NCBI RefSeq assembly: GCF_902497785.1
Contig: NZ_CABVHK010000002.1
Coordinates: 310,001-374,000 of the forward strand
Reading direction: 5' to 3'
DNA from: Pseudomonas fluorescens
GTDB lineage: Bacteria; Pseudomonadota; Gammaproteobacteria; Pseudomonadales; Pseudomonadaceae
Length of the DNA stretch: 64,000 nt
The notes beneath the pieces were generated by a model, which was given only the letters and a program-made list of their open reading frames with translations, had not been told where the DNA came from and ran no database searches. Shown here in pieces: positions 28,574 to 38,731 of the stretch (positions are counted from its first letter, which is position 1; every line of letters starts with the position of its first letter). Position numbers and translations under genes: made by a program.

Positions 28574-29050
28574 TTACTTGGAATCACGGTGCTCGAACTC
28601 GCCTTCGATCACGTTCGGCTCGCGACCCAACGATTCGCGTGGAGCAGGACCGCCACGGGGTTGCAGATCGTCGGCGAACGCACGCTGACGAATCGCCGCC
28701 TCTTCGGCGCGCTGGCGCATTTTATTGGCCAGCAGTCGACGGGAGATCGGCAACAGCATGATCAGGCCCAGCACGTCGGTGACGAAGCCCGGCAGGATCA
28801 ACAGGCCACCGGCCAATGCCAGCATCAGGCCTTCGAGCATGGTCTGGGCCGGCAGTTCGCCGCGGTTCAGGCTTTCGCGCGCACGCAGCGCAGTTGCCAG
28901 ACCAGCGATGCGCAGCACGAACACGCCGAGCATCGAGCCGAGAATGACCAGCAGCAGGGCCGGGAAAAACCCGATTGCCCCGCTCACCTTGACGAATACG
29001 AACAGCTCCAACACCGGAAACAGTACAAAGAGCAATAAAAAAGGGCGCAT
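28574..29050 (-). CDS. fxsA: FxsA-family membrane protein
   Basis: This 158-residue inner-membrane protein begins MRPFLLLFVLFPVLELFVFV and has three to four hydrophobic segments (~3-20, ~24-45, ~70-95), the family motif MLEGLMLALAGGLLILPGFV and a charged C-terminal tail. In E. coli it relieves F-exclusion of phage T7; its normal role is unclear. ATG 29050 has GAGGAA nine bases upstream; an in-frame TTG at 29065 is less likely. Its neighbour groES is the conserved context. Confidence 0.9.
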   Translation of the reverse strand: MRPFLLLFVLFPVLELFVFVKVSGAIGFFPALLLVILGSMLGVFVLRIAGLATALRARESLNRGELPAQTMLEGLMLALAGGLLILPGFVTDVLGLIMLLPISRRLLANKMRQRAEEAAIRQRAFADDLQPRGGPAPRESLGREPNVIEGEFEHRDSK

Positions 29051-29116
29051 CAAATGGTTCCTCAACGCAAGAATGCCTTGCCAGTCTTCCCTAGATGACG
29101 TCGCCGTTTCGTGAAT

Positions 29117-29848
29117 TCAAGCGTCAGCCAACCTATTTTTCGGCCAATGCTCGGCGTGAGCCAGGAAAACCAAGGCTTCCCGCACTTGTGTCGGCGTATT
29201 ACATGACGCCTGAAACGGCAGCCAATAGAGCCCCTGGCCGATGCGCAGGTGCAGGCCTTCGCTGTCGATCCCGGCCAGTTGCGCCGGCTCGGTCGTCGGC
29301 AGACCGGCCAATTCCACATAGTGGGCGATGGCTTTGGCGTGATCGGCATTCATATGCTCGACCATGCTCACCTCGGCTTTACCGGCGAACGGGTTGGCCA
29401 ATGTCAGATGATCGACCCAGTGAATCGCGCCGAAGCCGCCGATGTAACGATGGCGTACGGGCTCAAGCACCCAGAAGTCAAAATCGTGGGCCCTGTGGTA
29501 GTTCTGCGAATCCGGGAAATAGCGGTAGTAACGCTCGGCGGCAGCCTCGATCGCTGAAGCGTCCTGCAGTTGTTGCGCCTGGGCGAGGTAGGTCAGGCGC
29601 CCGACAGCTTGCACATCTTCGGCACCGCGCTCACCCACGAACAGCGAGCACTTCGGATCTTTTTGCAGATTGTGGGTGTGCTGGGCGATGCGGCTGATCA
29701 GGATCAGCGGCCGGCCCTGCTCGTCCAGACAGTAAGGCACCACCGAGCCAAACGGGAAACCGGGCATGGCTTTGGAGTGGGTGGAAAGCACTCCGCGGTA
29801 TTCCTTGAGAAGCAATTCTCGGGCATTCTTGGCCGCTTCAACGCTCAA
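29117..29848 (-). CDS. HugZ-like pyridoxamine-oxidase-fold protein with DUF2470
   Basis: This 243-residue cytoplasmic protein has an N-terminal FMN-binding split-barrel fold (residues ~1-155: [40 protein letters not shown]) and a C-terminal DUF2470 domain ([16 protein letters not shown]). This layout is shared with haem-degrading HugZ proteins; haem oxygenase activity is possible but unproven. The start is TTG 29848, with AAGGAGT seven bases upstream; the ATG-initiated longer frame has no such site. Together with fxsA and the SDR gene it matches PA4387-PA4389 order. Confidence 0.87.
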   Translation of the reverse strand: MSVEAAKNARELLLKEYRGVLSTHSKAMPGFPFGSVVPYCLDEQGRPLILISRIAQHTHNLQKDPKCSLFVGERGAEDVQAVGRLTYLAQAQQLQDASAIEAAAERYYRYFPDSQNYHRAHDFDFWVLEPVRHRYIGGFGAIHWVDHLTLANPFAGKAEVSMVEHMNADHAKAIAHYVELAGLPTTEPAQLAGIDSEGLHLRIGQGLYWLPFQASCNTPTQVREALVFLAHAEHWPKNRLADA

Positions 29849-30012
29849 TTTATGACTCCTTATATAGAATCCGTCGAAAAAACGGACAGGCACCCGGCAA
29901 AAGTACCGGGCCGCCATCAGGGCAGTTCTCATGTGCAACCAGGCCACATCGGGTGCAGATCGAGAGGCTCTCTTATAGGAAGACCACTCCTGACTGCTAC
30001 CGGGTTATGCGA

Positions 30013-30771
30013 ATGCAACTCACTGACAAAGTAATCATTATCACAGGCGGTTGCCAGGGTTTAGGCCGATCCATGGCCGAGTATTTCGCCGGCAAAGGCG
30101 CGAAGCTGGCGCTTGTGGACCTGAACCAGGAAAAACTCGACGACGCCGTCGCGGCGTGCAAGGCCAAGGGCGTCGAGGCCCGCGCTTATCTGTGCAACGT
30201 CGCCAACGAAGAACAAGTGACGCACATGGTGGCCCAGGTGGCCGAAGATTTCGGCGCGATTCATGGCCTGATCAACAACGCCGGGATTCTGCGCGACGGG
30301 CTGCTGCTCAAGGTCAAGGACGGCGAAATGACCAAGATGAGTCTGGCCCAATGGCAGGCGGTTATCGACGTCAACCTGACCGGCGTGTTCCTGTGTACTC
30401 GCGAAGTCGCAGCGAAAATGGTCGAGCTGAAGAATAGCGGTGCGATCATCAATATCTCGTCGATCTCCCGGGCCGGCAACGTCGGCCAGACCAACTACTC
30501 CGCCGCCAAGGCCGGCGTTGCTGCGGCGACCGTGACCTGGGCCAAGGAACTGGCGCGCTATGGGATTCGAGTGGCGGGCATTGCTCCGGGCTTTATCGAA
30601 ACCGAGATGACGCTGGGCATGAAGCCCGAAGCGCTGGAGAAGATGACCTCCGGGATTCCGCTCAAGCGCATGGGCAAGCCGGAAGAGATTGCGCATTCGG
30701 CAGCGTACATTTTCGAGAATGACTACTACACCGGGCGGATTCTGGAGATGGATGGCGGGTTGCGGATTTAA
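30013..30771 (+). CDS. SDR-family oxidoreductase (FabG-like)
   Basis: This 252-residue classical short-chain dehydrogenase has the cofactor motif [15 protein letters not shown] (in [11 protein letters not shown]), the catalytic Ser (ISSISRAG), YSAAK and the C-terminal [15 protein letters not shown]. It resembles 3-oxoacyl-ACP reductase but is not in a fatty-acid cluster, so the substrate is unknown. Starts at ATG 30007 or 30013 are both possible with weak ribosome sites; the Rossmann strand begins a few residues after 30013. It is divergent from the HugZ-like gene. Confidence 0.85.
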   Translation: MQLTDKVIIITGGCQGLGRSMAEYFAGKGAKLALVDLNQEKLDDAVAACKAKGVEARAYLCNVANEEQVTHMVAQVAEDFGAIHGLINNAGILRDGLLLKVKDGEMTKMSLAQWQAVIDVNLTGVFLCTREVAAKMVELKNSGAIINISSISRAGNVGQTNYSAAKAGVAAATVTWAKELARYGIRVAGIAPGFIETEMTLGMKPEALEKMTSGIPLKRMGKPEEIAHSAAYIFENDYYTGRILEMDGGLRI

Positions 30772-30782
30772 CGCTGGATCAG

Positions 30783-30872
30783 AAGATCGCAGCCTCGCTG
30801 CGCTCGACAGCTCCTACAGATTTACGCCAATGTCCGTAGGAGCTGTCGAGCGAAGCGAGGCTGCGATCTTTT
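30783..30872. repeat. REPIN-like inverted repeat (GATCGCAGCCTCG / CGACAGCTCCTAC type)
   Basis: Arms AAGATCGCAGCCTCGCTGCG and complement around about 18 bases, between converging genes. It ends eight bases before the mrp stop. Confidence 0.87.
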
Positions 30873-30879
30873 CAGCGAA

Positions 30880-31974
30880 TCAATCGTCGCTGATGGTGAT
30901 GTTCGGCATCGCCGGTGTTGCCGCTTCCTGCAACACAATTCGCGCGCCGACATGGCGGGCGAGTTCCTGGTAAACCAGCGCGACCGGGCTGTCCGGCTCG
31001 GCGATCACCGTCGGTTTGCCGCTATCCGCCTGCTCGCGGATGTCCATCGACAGCGGCAACGAGGCCAGCAGTTCGACGCCGTACTGATTGGCCAGCTTGA
31101 CCCCGCCGCCCTCACCGAACAAATGCTCGGCATGCCCACAGTTCGAGCAAATGTGCACGGCCATGTTTTCGACCACACCCAATACCGGAATGTTGACCTT
31201 GCGGAACATCTCCACGCCCTTGCGCGCGTCGAGCAGCGCCAGGTCCTGCGGGGTGGTGACGATGACCGCGCCGGCCACCGGGACTTTCTGCGCCAGGGTC
31301 AGCTGGATATCGCCGGTGCCGGGCGGCATGTCGATGACCAGGTAATCCAGATCGCCCCAGGCGGTTTGCGTGACCAATTGCAACAACGCGCCGGAAACCA
31401 TTGGCCCGCGCCAGACCATCGGCGTGTTGTCGTCGGTCAGAAACGCCATGGACATCACCTCGACGCCATGGGACTGGATCGGCACGAACCATTTCTGATC
31501 CTTGACCTTGGGGCGAGTGCCTTCGGGAATGCCGAACATGATGCCCTGGCTCGGACCATAGATGTCGGCGTCGAGAATCCCGACCTTGGCGCCTTCGCGA
31601 GCGAGGGCCAGCGCCAGATTGGCAGCGGTGGTGGATTTGCCCACGCCGCCCTTGCCAGACGCCACGGCCACGACATTCTTGACGTTGGCCAGCCCCGGAA
31701 TTTGTGCCTGAGCCTTGTGCGCAGCGATCACGCTGGTGATATCAACACGGGCACTGCTGACGCCGTCGAGGCCTTCGATGGCCATTTGCAGCATCTGCGA
31801 CCAGCCACTTTTGAACAGGCCGGCGGCGTAACCCAACTCGAGCTGGACGCTGACGCGATCACCCTGAATGTCGATGGTGCGCACGCACCCGGCGCTGACC
31901 GGGTCCTGGTTCAGGTAAGGGTCGGTGTACTGGCGAAGGACGGCTTTCACCGCTGCGCGATTGACGGCGCTCAT
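30880..31974 (-). CDS. mrp: Iron-sulfur cluster carrier ATPase Mrp/ApbC
   Basis: This 364-residue cytoplasmic P-loop protein carries and transfers Fe-S clusters. It has an N-terminal MIP18-like domain (residues 1-90), a deviant Walker A SGKGGVGKSTTAAN (about residue 106), LDADIYGPSQ, the Walker B region DYLVIDMPPGTGD and the cluster CxxC in HICSNCGHAEH. The start ATG 31974 has GGAG six bases upstream; the longer frame runs through a REPIN. It is divergent from metG, a widely conserved pairing. Confidence 0.95.
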   Translation of the reverse strand: MSAVNRAAVKAVLRQYTDPYLNQDPVSAGCVRTIDIQGDRVSVQLELGYAAGLFKSGWSQMLQMAIEGLDGVSSARVDITSVIAAHKAQAQIPGLANVKNVVAVASGKGGVGKSTTAANLALALAREGAKVGILDADIYGPSQGIMFGIPEGTRPKVKDQKWFVPIQSHGVEVMSMAFLTDDNTPMVWRGPMVSGALLQLVTQTAWGDLDYLVIDMPPGTGDIQLTLAQKVPVAGAVIVTTPQDLALLDARKGVEMFRKVNIPVLGVVENMAVHICSNCGHAEHLFGEGGGVKLANQYGVELLASLPLSMDIREQADSGKPTVIAEPDSPVALVYQELARHVGARIVLQEAATPAMPNITISDD

Positions 31975-32033
31975 GGGCAACTCCGATAGCAAGACTGGAA
32001 AATCAGGCGGGTATCGTACGCCGGACATACATT

Positions 32034-32165
32034 TGTGGCGAGGGAGCTTGCTCCCGCTCGGGTGCGCAGCAGCCGCAATTGGACTGACCCGGTATGTCTG
32101 AACGATCGGGATCGCCGGGTTTGGGGCGGCTTCGCCACCCAGCGGGAGCAAGCTCCCTCGCCACA
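32034..32165. repeat. REPIN-like inverted repeat (TGTGGCGAGGGAGCTTGCTCCCGCT type)
   Basis: Two inverted REP units with GAGGGAGCTTGCTCCCGCT arms are separated by about 80 bases that include a partly complementary spacer. It lies in the mrp-metG divergent gap, upstream of both starts. Confidence 0.88.
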
Positions 32166-32267
32166 GTTTTTTGCAGTCGCCGCATCTCGATACAACCTCA
32201 CGGGGTGAAAAATCTGCGCCGGCGCTTTATAGTGGCCGACCTCCGTTTCATCAAGTAGCCGAGCCCC

Positions 32268-34319
32268 ATGTCCGAGCCACGCAAGATCCTCGTCACCAGC
32301 GCCCTGCCCTATGCCAATGGTTCGATCCATCTTGGCCACATGCTGGAATACATCCAGACCGATATGTGGGTGCGCTTCCAGAAGCACCGCGGCAACCAAT
32401 GCATTTATGTCTGCGCCGACGACGCCCATGGTTCGGCCATCATGCTGCGCGCGGAAAAGGAAGGCATCACACCGGAACAGCTGATCGCCAACGTCCAGGC
32501 TGAACACAGCGCCGACTTTGCCGAGTTCCTGGTGGACTTCGACAACTTCCACTCCACTCACGCCGAAGAAAACCGTGAGCTGTCGAGCCAGATCTACTTG
32601 AAGCTGCGCGACGCCGGGCACATTGCCACGCGTTCGATCACGCAATACTTCGACCCGGAAAAGAAAATGTTCCTGGCCGACCGCTTCATCAAGGGCACCT
32701 GCCCGAAATGCGGCACCGAAGACCAGTACGGTGATAACTGCGAAAAGTGCGGTGCGACCTACGCGCCGACCGACCTGAAAGATCCGAAGTCGGCAATCTC
32801 TGGCGCCACCCCGGTGCTCAAGGATTCCCAGCACTTCTTCTTCAAATTGCCGGATTTCCAGGAGATGCTGCAAACCTGGACCCGCTGCGGCACCCTGCAA
32901 GACGCCGTGGCCAACAAGATCGCCGAATGGCTGGATGCCGGCCTGCAACAGTGGGACATTTCCCGCGATGCGCCGTACTTCGGTTTCGAGATCCCCGACG
33001 AGCCGGGCAAATATTTCTATGTGTGGCTGGACGCGCCGATTGGCTACATGGCCAGCTTCAAGAACCTGTGTGACCGCACGCCGGAACTGGATTTCGACGC
33101 GTTCTGGAACAAGGACTCCACCGCCGAGCTGTATCACTTCATCGGCAAGGACATCGTCAACTTCCACGCCCTGTTCTGGCCTGCGATGCTGGAAGGCGCC
33201 GGTTTCCGCAAACCGACCGCCATCAACGTGCACGGTTACCTGACCGTCAACGGTCAGAAAATGTCCAAGTCCCGTGGCACCTTCGTCAAGGCCCGGACCT
33301 ACCTCGACCACCTGTCGCCGGAATACCTGCGTTATTACTACGCGGCCAAGCTCGGCCGTGGCGTCGACGACCTGGACCTGAACCTCGAAGACTTCGTGCA
33401 GAAGGTCAACTCCGACCTGGTCGGCAAAGTCGTCAACATCGCCAGCCGTTGCGCCGGCTTCATCCACAAGGGCAACGCGGGCGTGCTGGTGGCCGGTAAT
33501 GCCGCGCCGGAACTGACCGAAGCATTCCTCGCGGCTGCGCCAAGCATCGCCGACGCCTACGAGGCTCGCGACTTCGCCCGGGCCATGCGCGAAATCATGG
33601 GCCTGGCCGACCGCGCCAACGCCTGGATCGCCGACAAGGCACCGTGGTCGCTGAACAAACAGGAAGGCAAGCAGGACGAAGTCCAGGCCATTTGCGCGCT
33701 GGGCATCAATCTGTTCCGCCAACTGGTGATTTTCCTCAAGCCGGTCCTGCCCTTGCTGGCCGCCGATGCCGAGGCGTTCCTCAACGTCGCGCCGCTGACC
33801 TGGAACGATCACGCCACCTTGCTCAGCAACCATCAGTTGAACGAGTTCAAGCCACTGATGACCCGTATCGACCCAGTGAAAGTGCAAGCCATGACCGACG
33901 CATCGAAAGAAGACCTGACCGCCAGCCAGACCGACACCGGCGAGACTGCGCCGGCCGGCAACGGCGAACTGGCCAAGGATCCGCTGTCGCCAGAGATCGA
34001 TTTCGATGCCTTTGCTGCGGTCGACCTGCGCGTTGCGCTGATCATCAAGGCCGAAGCCGTGGAAGGCGCCGACAAACTGCTGCGCCTGACCCTGGACATT
34101 GGTGATGAGCAACGCAACGTGTTCTCCGGGATCAAAAGCGCTTACCCGGACCCGTCCAAGCTCGATGGTCGCCTGACCATGATGATCGCCAACCTCAAGC
34201 CCCGGAAAATGAAGTTCGGTATCTCCGAAGGCATGGTGATGGCGGCCGGTCCTGGCGGTGAAGAAATCTACCTGCTCAGCCCTGACAGCGGTGCCAAACC
34301 GGGTCAGCGCATCAAGTAA
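32268..34319 (+). CDS. metG: Methionyl-tRNA synthetase
   Basis: This 683-residue enzyme charges tRNA-Met. It shows the HIGH motif as HLGH in [11 protein letters not shown], a double zinc-knuckle insert (CPKC...CEKC, ~residues 145-161), the KMSKS loop [11 protein letters not shown] and a C-terminal tRNA-binding OB domain (from about residue 580, [20 protein letters not shown]). Full length. The window has no other tRNA synthetase. A hairpin with a short T-run follows. Confidence 0.98.
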   Translation: MSEPRKILVTSALPYANGSIHLGHMLEYIQTDMWVRFQKHRGNQCIYVCADDAHGSAIMLRAEKEGITPEQLIANVQAEHSADFAEFLVDFDNFHSTHAEENRELSSQIYLKLRDAGHIATRSITQYFDPEKKMFLADRFIKGTCPKCGTEDQYGDNCEKCGATYAPTDLKDPKSAISGATPVLKDSQHFFFKLPDFQEMLQTWTRCGTLQDAVANKIAEWLDAGLQQWDISRDAPYFGFEIPDEPGKYFYVWLDAPIGYMASFKNLCDRTPELDFDAFWNKDSTAELYHFIGKDIVNFHALFWPAMLEGAGFRKPTAINVHGYLTVNGQKMSKSRGTFVKARTYLDHLSPEYLRYYYAAKLGRGVDDLDLNLEDFVQKVNSDLVGKVVNIASRCAGFIHKGNAGVLVAGNAAPELTEAFLAAAPSIADAYEARDFARAMREIMGLADRANAWIADKAPWSLNKQEGKQDEVQAICALGINLFRQLVIFLKPVLPLLAADAEAFLNVAPLTWNDHATLLSNHQLNEFKPLMTRIDPVKVQAMTDASKEDLTASQTDTGETAPAGNGELAKDPLSPEIDFDAFAAVDLRVALIIKAEAVEGADKLLRLTLDIGDEQRNVFSGIKSAYPDPSKLDGRLTMMIANLKPRKMKFGISEGMVMAAGPGGEEIYLLSPDSGAKPGQRIK

Positions 34320-34335
34320 GGTTCTGCACTAAACA

Positions 34336-34373
34336 GATCCCACAGCCGTGCCTGGCGCGCCTGTGGGATTTTC
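34336..34373 (+). terminator. Probable terminator after metG
   Basis: Stem ATCCCACAG / CTGTGGGAT with a 15-base GC-rich loop and four T residues. Confidence 0.65.
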
Positions 34374-34450
34374 ATGTCTGGCCCACCCCCCGTCCTTGCC
34401 GGATAATGCCTAATCTCTATTGAGAGAGCCCTGTTCTCACCGGCACGATC

Positions 34451-35020
34451 ATGACCGAAATTTTTCTAACGCTTTTCAGCGCTGCCCTGATCAACAACTT
34501 CGTGTTGCACTGGCCGCTGGGCGTCGATCCGCTGCTGGGCACCGAGCGTCGTCAGGTCCATGCCTTAGGCATCGCGACAACGTGCCTGATGCTGATCGTC
34601 GGAATGCTTGGCCATGCGCTTTATCACGGCGTGTTGGTGCCGCTGGAGCTGATTTCGCTGCGTCTTTTCGTGTTTTTGCCCCTGAGCGTGTTGTTGATCG
34701 CGCCGCTGCTGAAAGTATTGGCGAGAGTATTTTCAACGCTTTCATTCGAAGGGCTCTGGCCGCTGCTGCTCGCCAATGCCGGTGTGCTCGGGTTGGCACT
34801 GATCAACGCCCAGGACGACAAAGGTTTTTTCTACGCCACCGCCCTGAGCCTTGGCGCCGGGCTGGGTTTCTGGCTGGTATTAAGTCTGTTCAGCGACTTG
34901 CGCCAGCGCACACGTGACAACGATGTCCCCCTGCCCTTTCGCGGCCTGCCAATCGACCTGATCGGCGCCGGACTGATTGCAGTGGCTTTTCTCGGCTTCA
35001 GCGGACTGATCAAAACATGA
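34451..35020 (+). CDS. rsxA: Rsx/Rnf complex subunit A, cluster cysteines replaced
   Basis: This 189-residue inner-membrane protein has six TM segments and homology to RnfA over its whole length ([30 protein letters not shown]-like [16 protein letters not shown]). In E. coli RsxA the equivalent positions read GLCPFMG and TNCAVLG; here they are GVDPLLG (Asp26) and ANAGVLG (Ala110). Both cysteines expected to bind the shared [2Fe-2S] cluster with RsxE are therefore absent. It overlaps rsxB by four bases (ATGA). The operon may start at a promoter in the 130 bases after metG. Confidence 0.88.
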   Translation: MTEIFLTLFSAALINNFVLHWPLGVDPLLGTERRQVHALGIATTCLMLIVGMLGHALYHGVLVPLELISLRLFVFLPLSVLLIAPLLKVLARVFSTLSFEGLWPLLLANAGVLGLALINAQDDKGFFYATALSLGAGLGFWLVLSLFSDLRQRTRDNDVPLPFRGLPIDLIGAGLIAVAFLGFSGLIKT

Positions 35021-35874
35021 GTCTGATTCAACGCATCGACGCCCTGCTGCCCCAGACCCAATGCGGCAAGTGCGGGCATCCTGGATGCAAGCCCTACGCC
35101 GAAGGCATTGCCAGCGGCGAGCCGATCAACAAGTGTCCCCCCGGCGGCAGTGAAACCATCGCGGCCTTGGCTGAACTGCTGAAAGTACCGGTGCTGGAAC
35201 TGGACGTCAGTCGCGGTGAGGCCCCGGCGCAGATCGCCTACATTCGCGAGGCCGAGTGCATCGGCTGCACCAAGTGCATACAGGCCTGCCCGGTGGATGC
35301 GATCGTCGGTGCCGCGAAATTGATGCACACGGTAATCATCGACGAATGCACCGGTTGCGACCTCTGCGTCGCGCCCTGCCCGGTGGATTGCATTGAGATG
35401 CGACCATTGCCCCTCGCCAGCGTGCTACCTATTGTTGGCGGCCTGGCGTTCAGTGTTGAAGAGCAACAGGCCCGTGCCGCCAAGCGCAATCACGCGCGTC
35501 GTCGCTTCGAACAGCGCAATGCGCGCCTGCATCGAGAGGAACAACAGAAAATCGCCGAGCGTCAGGCCCGGGCCCAACGCGCGGCGCAGCCCAGTGCAGT
35601 GACGGCGCTCAACCCGGTACAGGCCGCGCTCGAGAGGGTTCGCGCGCAGAAGGTGGCGAACGCCGATGCGGCGCTGAAAAAAGCCAAGATCGATCTGGCG
35701 ATGAGCCGGGCGCAGCTGAACAAAACACTCAAAGCGTTCGGTCACCCGCCGACGTTCGAACAGCAATCGCAACTGATCGTTTTGCAGCAGCAGTTCGAAG
35801 CGGCGGAACGTGTCTTGCTGCAGTTGGAAAACAGCGTAGCCGAGCGTCAACTGGATGCTTATGTCGCCCCTTGA
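35017..35874 (+). CDS. rsxB: Rsx/Rnf complex subunit B, anchorless with coiled-coil tail
   Basis: This 285-residue ferredoxin-like subunit begins directly at the iron-sulfur domain ([20 protein letters not shown]), without the N-terminal TM helix of E. coli RnfB. Two 4Fe-4S motifs follow ([16 protein letters not shown] and [16 protein letters not shown], ~residues 83-127). Residues ~150-285 are an Ala/Arg/Gln-rich coiled coil that E. coli RnfB lacks and that looks like the tail of RnfC proteins. There is no rsxC gene between it and rsxD. It overlaps rsxA and rsxD. Confidence 0.88.
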   Translation: MSLIQRIDALLPQTQCGKCGHPGCKPYAEGIASGEPINKCPPGGSETIAALAELLKVPVLELDVSRGEAPAQIAYIREAECIGCTKCIQACPVDAIVGAAKLMHTVIIDECTGCDLCVAPCPVDCIEMRPLPLASVLPIVGGLAFSVEEQQARAAKRNHARRRFEQRNARLHREEQQKIAERQARAQRAAQPSAVTALNPVQAALERVRAQKVANADAALKKAKIDLAMSRAQLNKTLKAFGHPPTFEQQSQLIVLQQQFEAAERVLLQLENSVAERQLDAYVAP

Positions 35875-36850
35875 ACCGGTGGACGAGCGCCTTCAGCAGG
35901 CCATGAAGCTGGTGTTGCTGGCCACTGTGCCGGGGATGCTGGTGTTGTTCTGGCTGTACGGCTGGGGCGTGTTGATTAATCTGCTGTTGACCGGCGTGAC
36001 GGCGCTGGCCGTTGAAGCGATGGTCTTGAAACTGCGCAAGCGTGAGATCAAACCGACGTTGAGCGACGGCAGCGCGCTAGTCAGTGCGACGCTGCTGGCC
36101 CTGGCTTTGCCGCCCTACTGCCCATGGTGGCTGCCGGTAAGCGCGGCGGCGTGCGCACTCCTCGGCAAACAGCTGTACGGCGGCGTCGGCAAGAACCCGT
36201 TCAACCCGGCAATGCTCGGTTTCGCTCTGGTGCTGGTGGCGTTCCCGCAACATATGACTCACTGGCCTTCCTCGCATGGCATGGACCTGTTCGGCGGACT
36301 GCAGCAGGTGTTCGGCTTCAACCTCGGTCAGGCGCCGGATGCCTGGGTTCAGGCCACGGCGCTCGACAGCTTGCGCATCAACAAAAGCCTGACCATGGAT
36401 GAAATGTTCGCCGGGAATCCGGCGTTCGGTCACTGGGGTGGACGGGGCGTGGAATGGGTCAATCTGGCCTTTCTGGCCGGTGGCTTGTTCCTGCTGCAAC
36501 GCCAGGTATTCAGCTGGCATGCACCGGTCGGCATGCTGGCCAGCCTGTTTGTCATCAGCCTGCTGTGCTGGAACGGTTCGGGCTCCGATTCACAGGGTTC
36601 ACCGCTATTTCACCTGCTCACCGGCGCGACCATGCTCGGCGCTTTTTTTATCGTGACAGAACCGGTATCCGGAGCCAAAAGCACCGGCGCCCGACTGATG
36701 TTTGGCGCGGGCGTGGGCCTGCTGACGTACTTGATTCGTACGTGGGGCGGCTACCCGGACGGGGTGGCGTTTGCGGTGCTGCTGATGAACCTGTGTGTGC
36801 CGGCGCTGGAGCGGTTTGTCGGGTCCAGGCAGGAGCGAGTAACCCCATGA
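35861..36850 (+). CDS. rsxD: Rsx/Rnf complex subunit D
   Basis: This protein of about 329 residues has around ten TM segments. The covalent-FMN motif appears as [20 protein letters not shown] (near residue 255), and [20 protein letters not shown] is the RnfD/NqrB signature. It overlaps rsxB by 14 bases and rsxG by four. A second ATG six bases upstream (35855) is possible; ribosome-site support is weak for both because the start lies inside rsxB. It should carry flavin even though rsxC is absent. Confidence 0.9.
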   Translation: MSPLEPVDERLQQAMKLVLLATVPGMLVLFWLYGWGVLINLLLTGVTALAVEAMVLKLRKREIKPTLSDGSALVSATLLALALPPYCPWWLPVSAAACALLGKQLYGGVGKNPFNPAMLGFALVLVAFPQHMTHWPSSHGMDLFGGLQQVFGFNLGQAPDAWVQATALDSLRINKSLTMDEMFAGNPAFGHWGGRGVEWVNLAFLAGGLFLLQRQVFSWHAPVGMLASLFVISLLCWNGSGSDSQGSPLFHLLTGATMLGAFFIVTEPVSGAKSTGARLMFGAGVGLLTYLIRTWGGYPDGVAFAVLLMNLCVPALERFVGSRQERVTP

Positions 36851-37458
36851 GCCGAACGTCGAGCGTTGCGATTCTGCTGCTGTTGGCGGCCTTGGGAATG
36901 GGCGCGACGTACCTTGCGCAATACCGCGGCGCGCCACACATTGCCGCCGAACAGCGACTGATCGACAGCCGACATCTGCTGGACCTGCTGCCCCCGGACA
37001 GCTATGACAATCAGCCACTGGAACAACCGCTGCGCCTGGTCAATACGCCATTGAGCAACAGCACGTTGCAGGGCGGTTATCTGGCGACGAAGGCCGGCAA
37101 ACCCGACATCTTCTTGCTGCGTAGCGAGACAGTGGGTTACGCGGGCTCACTCTCCCTGCTGATCGCCATCGACGCCAGCGGCAAGCTGGTCGGGATCAAA
37201 ACCCTGAGGCAGTCGGAAACTCCCGGGTTGGGCGCGCGAGTCGCCGAGTGGCCAAATGCGTGGCTTGGGCAGTTTGCCGGCAAGTCTCGACGTGAACCTG
37301 CGGACGCGGGCTGGGCCTTGAAAAAGGACCAGGGGCAGTTTGATCAGATTGCCGGGGCGACCATCACCTCAAGGGCGGTGATCAATGCTATCCACGATGC
37401 GTTGCGCTACTTCGATGAACACCGGCAACAGTTGACCGGGAACAGCCCCCATGAATAA
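36847..37458 (+). CDS. rsxG: Rsx/Rnf complex subunit G
   Basis: This 203-residue protein has one N-terminal TM helix (~7-24) and a periplasmic FMN-binding domain. The flavinylation motif is DQIAGATITSRAV (Thr attached FMN), with ETPGLGARV upstream as in RnfG/NqrC. ATG overlaps the rsxD stop (ATGA), and it overlaps rsxE by eight bases. A longer open frame upstream is an overlap artefact. Confidence 0.9.
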   Translation: MSRTSSVAILLLLAALGMGATYLAQYRGAPHIAAEQRLIDSRHLLDLLPPDSYDNQPLEQPLRLVNTPLSNSTLQGGYLATKAGKPDIFLLRSETVGYAGSLSLLIAIDASGKLVGIKTLRQSETPGLGARVAEWPNAWLGQFAGKSRREPADAGWALKKDQGQFDQIAGATITSRAVINAIHDALRYFDEHRQQLTGNSPHE

Positions 37459-37960
37459 GTCACCGACGCTGCAAAACTCACTGATGCTTGCGCCGCTACT
37501 GGGCGCCACGGGTTCATGGCTGAATGCCCTCGGCCTGTGGTTGATGTTCATTGTGGTGATCAGTGCCTATGGGGTCGGCATGGCTGCCTTGCGATCACGG
37601 CTGGTCCCGTTCGCCCGATTGCCTGCCGGTATCCTGCTGGCCGCCACGCTGACCAGTTGCGCGCAGATTGCCGCGCAAGTCTGGTCACTTCAATGGCAAC
37701 AACACGTGGGGTTTTATAGCGGATTGATCGCCTTGCAATGCGTAGTGCTCGAGCACAATGGCTTCTTCGAGGGCCCAGTAATCGCTCGCCTGCGCTTGTG
37801 CGGCCTTTTCGGTATGTTGATGGTGGTTCTGGCCCTGGCGCGCGAACTCATCGCTACGGGTGGTCTGCACCTGGCCACGCTCGCCCCCGGTGGTTTTATT
37901 CTGCTGGGGCTGCTGATCGCCGCCTGGCAGGCCTGGCCTCGCTCGACCCCCTCACACTGA
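37451..37960 (+). CDS. rsxE: Rsx/Rnf complex subunit E, short, one cluster cysteine replaced
   Basis: This 169-residue membrane protein is shorter than E. coli RsxE (about 231). It aligns through LMLAPLLGATGSWLNALGLW (E. coli GLCPLLA; Cys replaced by Ala14) and LIALQCVVLEHNGFFEGP (E. coli VTNCIVVGRAEAFA; Cys97 kept). It therefore keeps only one of its two expected cluster ligands. Several TM helices are visible. It ends 25 bases before nth, the usual neighbour of this operon. Confidence 0.82.
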   Translation: MNKSPTLQNSLMLAPLLGATGSWLNALGLWLMFIVVISAYGVGMAALRSRLVPFARLPAGILLAATLTSCAQIAAQVWSLQWQQHVGFYSGLIALQCVVLEHNGFFEGPVIARLRLCGLFGMLMVVLALARELIATGGLHLATLAPGGFILLGLLIAAWQAWPRSTPSH

Positions 37961-37985
37961 CTGCCTCCGAGGAAATGCACTGCCC

Positions 37986-38624
37986 ATGAATGCTGCAAAA
38001 CGTCTGGAAATTTTCCGCAGGCTGCACGAAGACAACCCGGAGCCCAAGACCGAATTGGCGTACTCCTCGCCGTTTGAATTGCTGATCTCGGTGATTCTCT
38101 CGGCGCAATCGACCGATGTCGGCGTGAACAAGGCCACTACCAGACTCTACCCGGTGGCCAATACACCCGCTGCGATTTACGCCTTGGGCGTCGAAGGTTT
38201 ATCGGAATACATCAAGACCATCGGCCTGTTTAACAGCAAGGCAAAGAACGTGATCGAAACGTGTCGCTTGCTGGTGGAGCGACATGGCGGTGAGGTACCG
38301 CAAACCCGCGAGGAGCTGGAAGCCTTACCCGGCGTTGGCCGCAAGACCGCCAACGTAGTGCTGAATACGGCTTTTCGCCAATTGGCCATGGCCGTGGACA
38401 CCCACATTTTCCGCGTCAGTAATCGCACCGGCATTGCTCCCGGCAAGGATGTAGTCGAGGTCGAGAAGAAATTGATGAAATTTGTGCCCAAGGAATACCT
38501 GCTTGATTCCCATCACTGGCTGATTCTTCACGGGCGCTATGTCTGCGTGGCTCGCAAGCCTCGGTGCGGCAGTTGCCGGATCGAAGACCTGTGTGAATAC
38601 AAGCAAAAGACTTCGGACGATTGA
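37986..38624 (+). CDS. nth: Endonuclease III (DNA glycosylase/AP lyase)
   Basis: This 212-residue base-excision repair enzyme removes oxidised pyrimidines. The helix-hairpin-helix with catalytic Lys is LEALPGVGRKTANVVL, the catalytic Asp is in AVDTHIFRVSNRTG, and the C-terminal 4Fe-4S loop is CVARKPRCGSCRIEDLC (C-x6-C-x2-C-x5-C). Full length. It follows rsxE at 25 bases, as in enterics and P. aeruginosa, and is likely cotranscribed. Confidence 0.97.
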   Translation: MNAAKRLEIFRRLHEDNPEPKTELAYSSPFELLISVILSAQSTDVGVNKATTRLYPVANTPAAIYALGVEGLSEYIKTIGLFNSKAKNVIETCRLLVERHGGEVPQTREELEALPGVGRKTANVVLNTAFRQLAMAVDTHIFRVSNRTGIAPGKDVVEVEKKLMKFVPKEYLLDSHHWLILHGRYVCVARKPRCGSCRIEDLCEYKQKTSDD

Positions 38625-38731
38625 GCCGCTATTAGGATTTTCGATCCATCGATTGAAAAAATCTTTTTTACCCGCAGAGCGATTGTCGATATAAGGGGCG
38701 CCAAAGGCAGTCTTAGCCTGGAGTTAACCTT

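Noticed and set aside
32215..32230. GTGAAAAAT considered as a third ColR box near metG
   Set aside because: Only the TTTTTCAC core is kept; the upstream half does not match the consensus.
31971..34112. 713-codon open frame antisense to metG
   Set aside because: Runs through a REPIN and mirrors metG; no recognisable domain.
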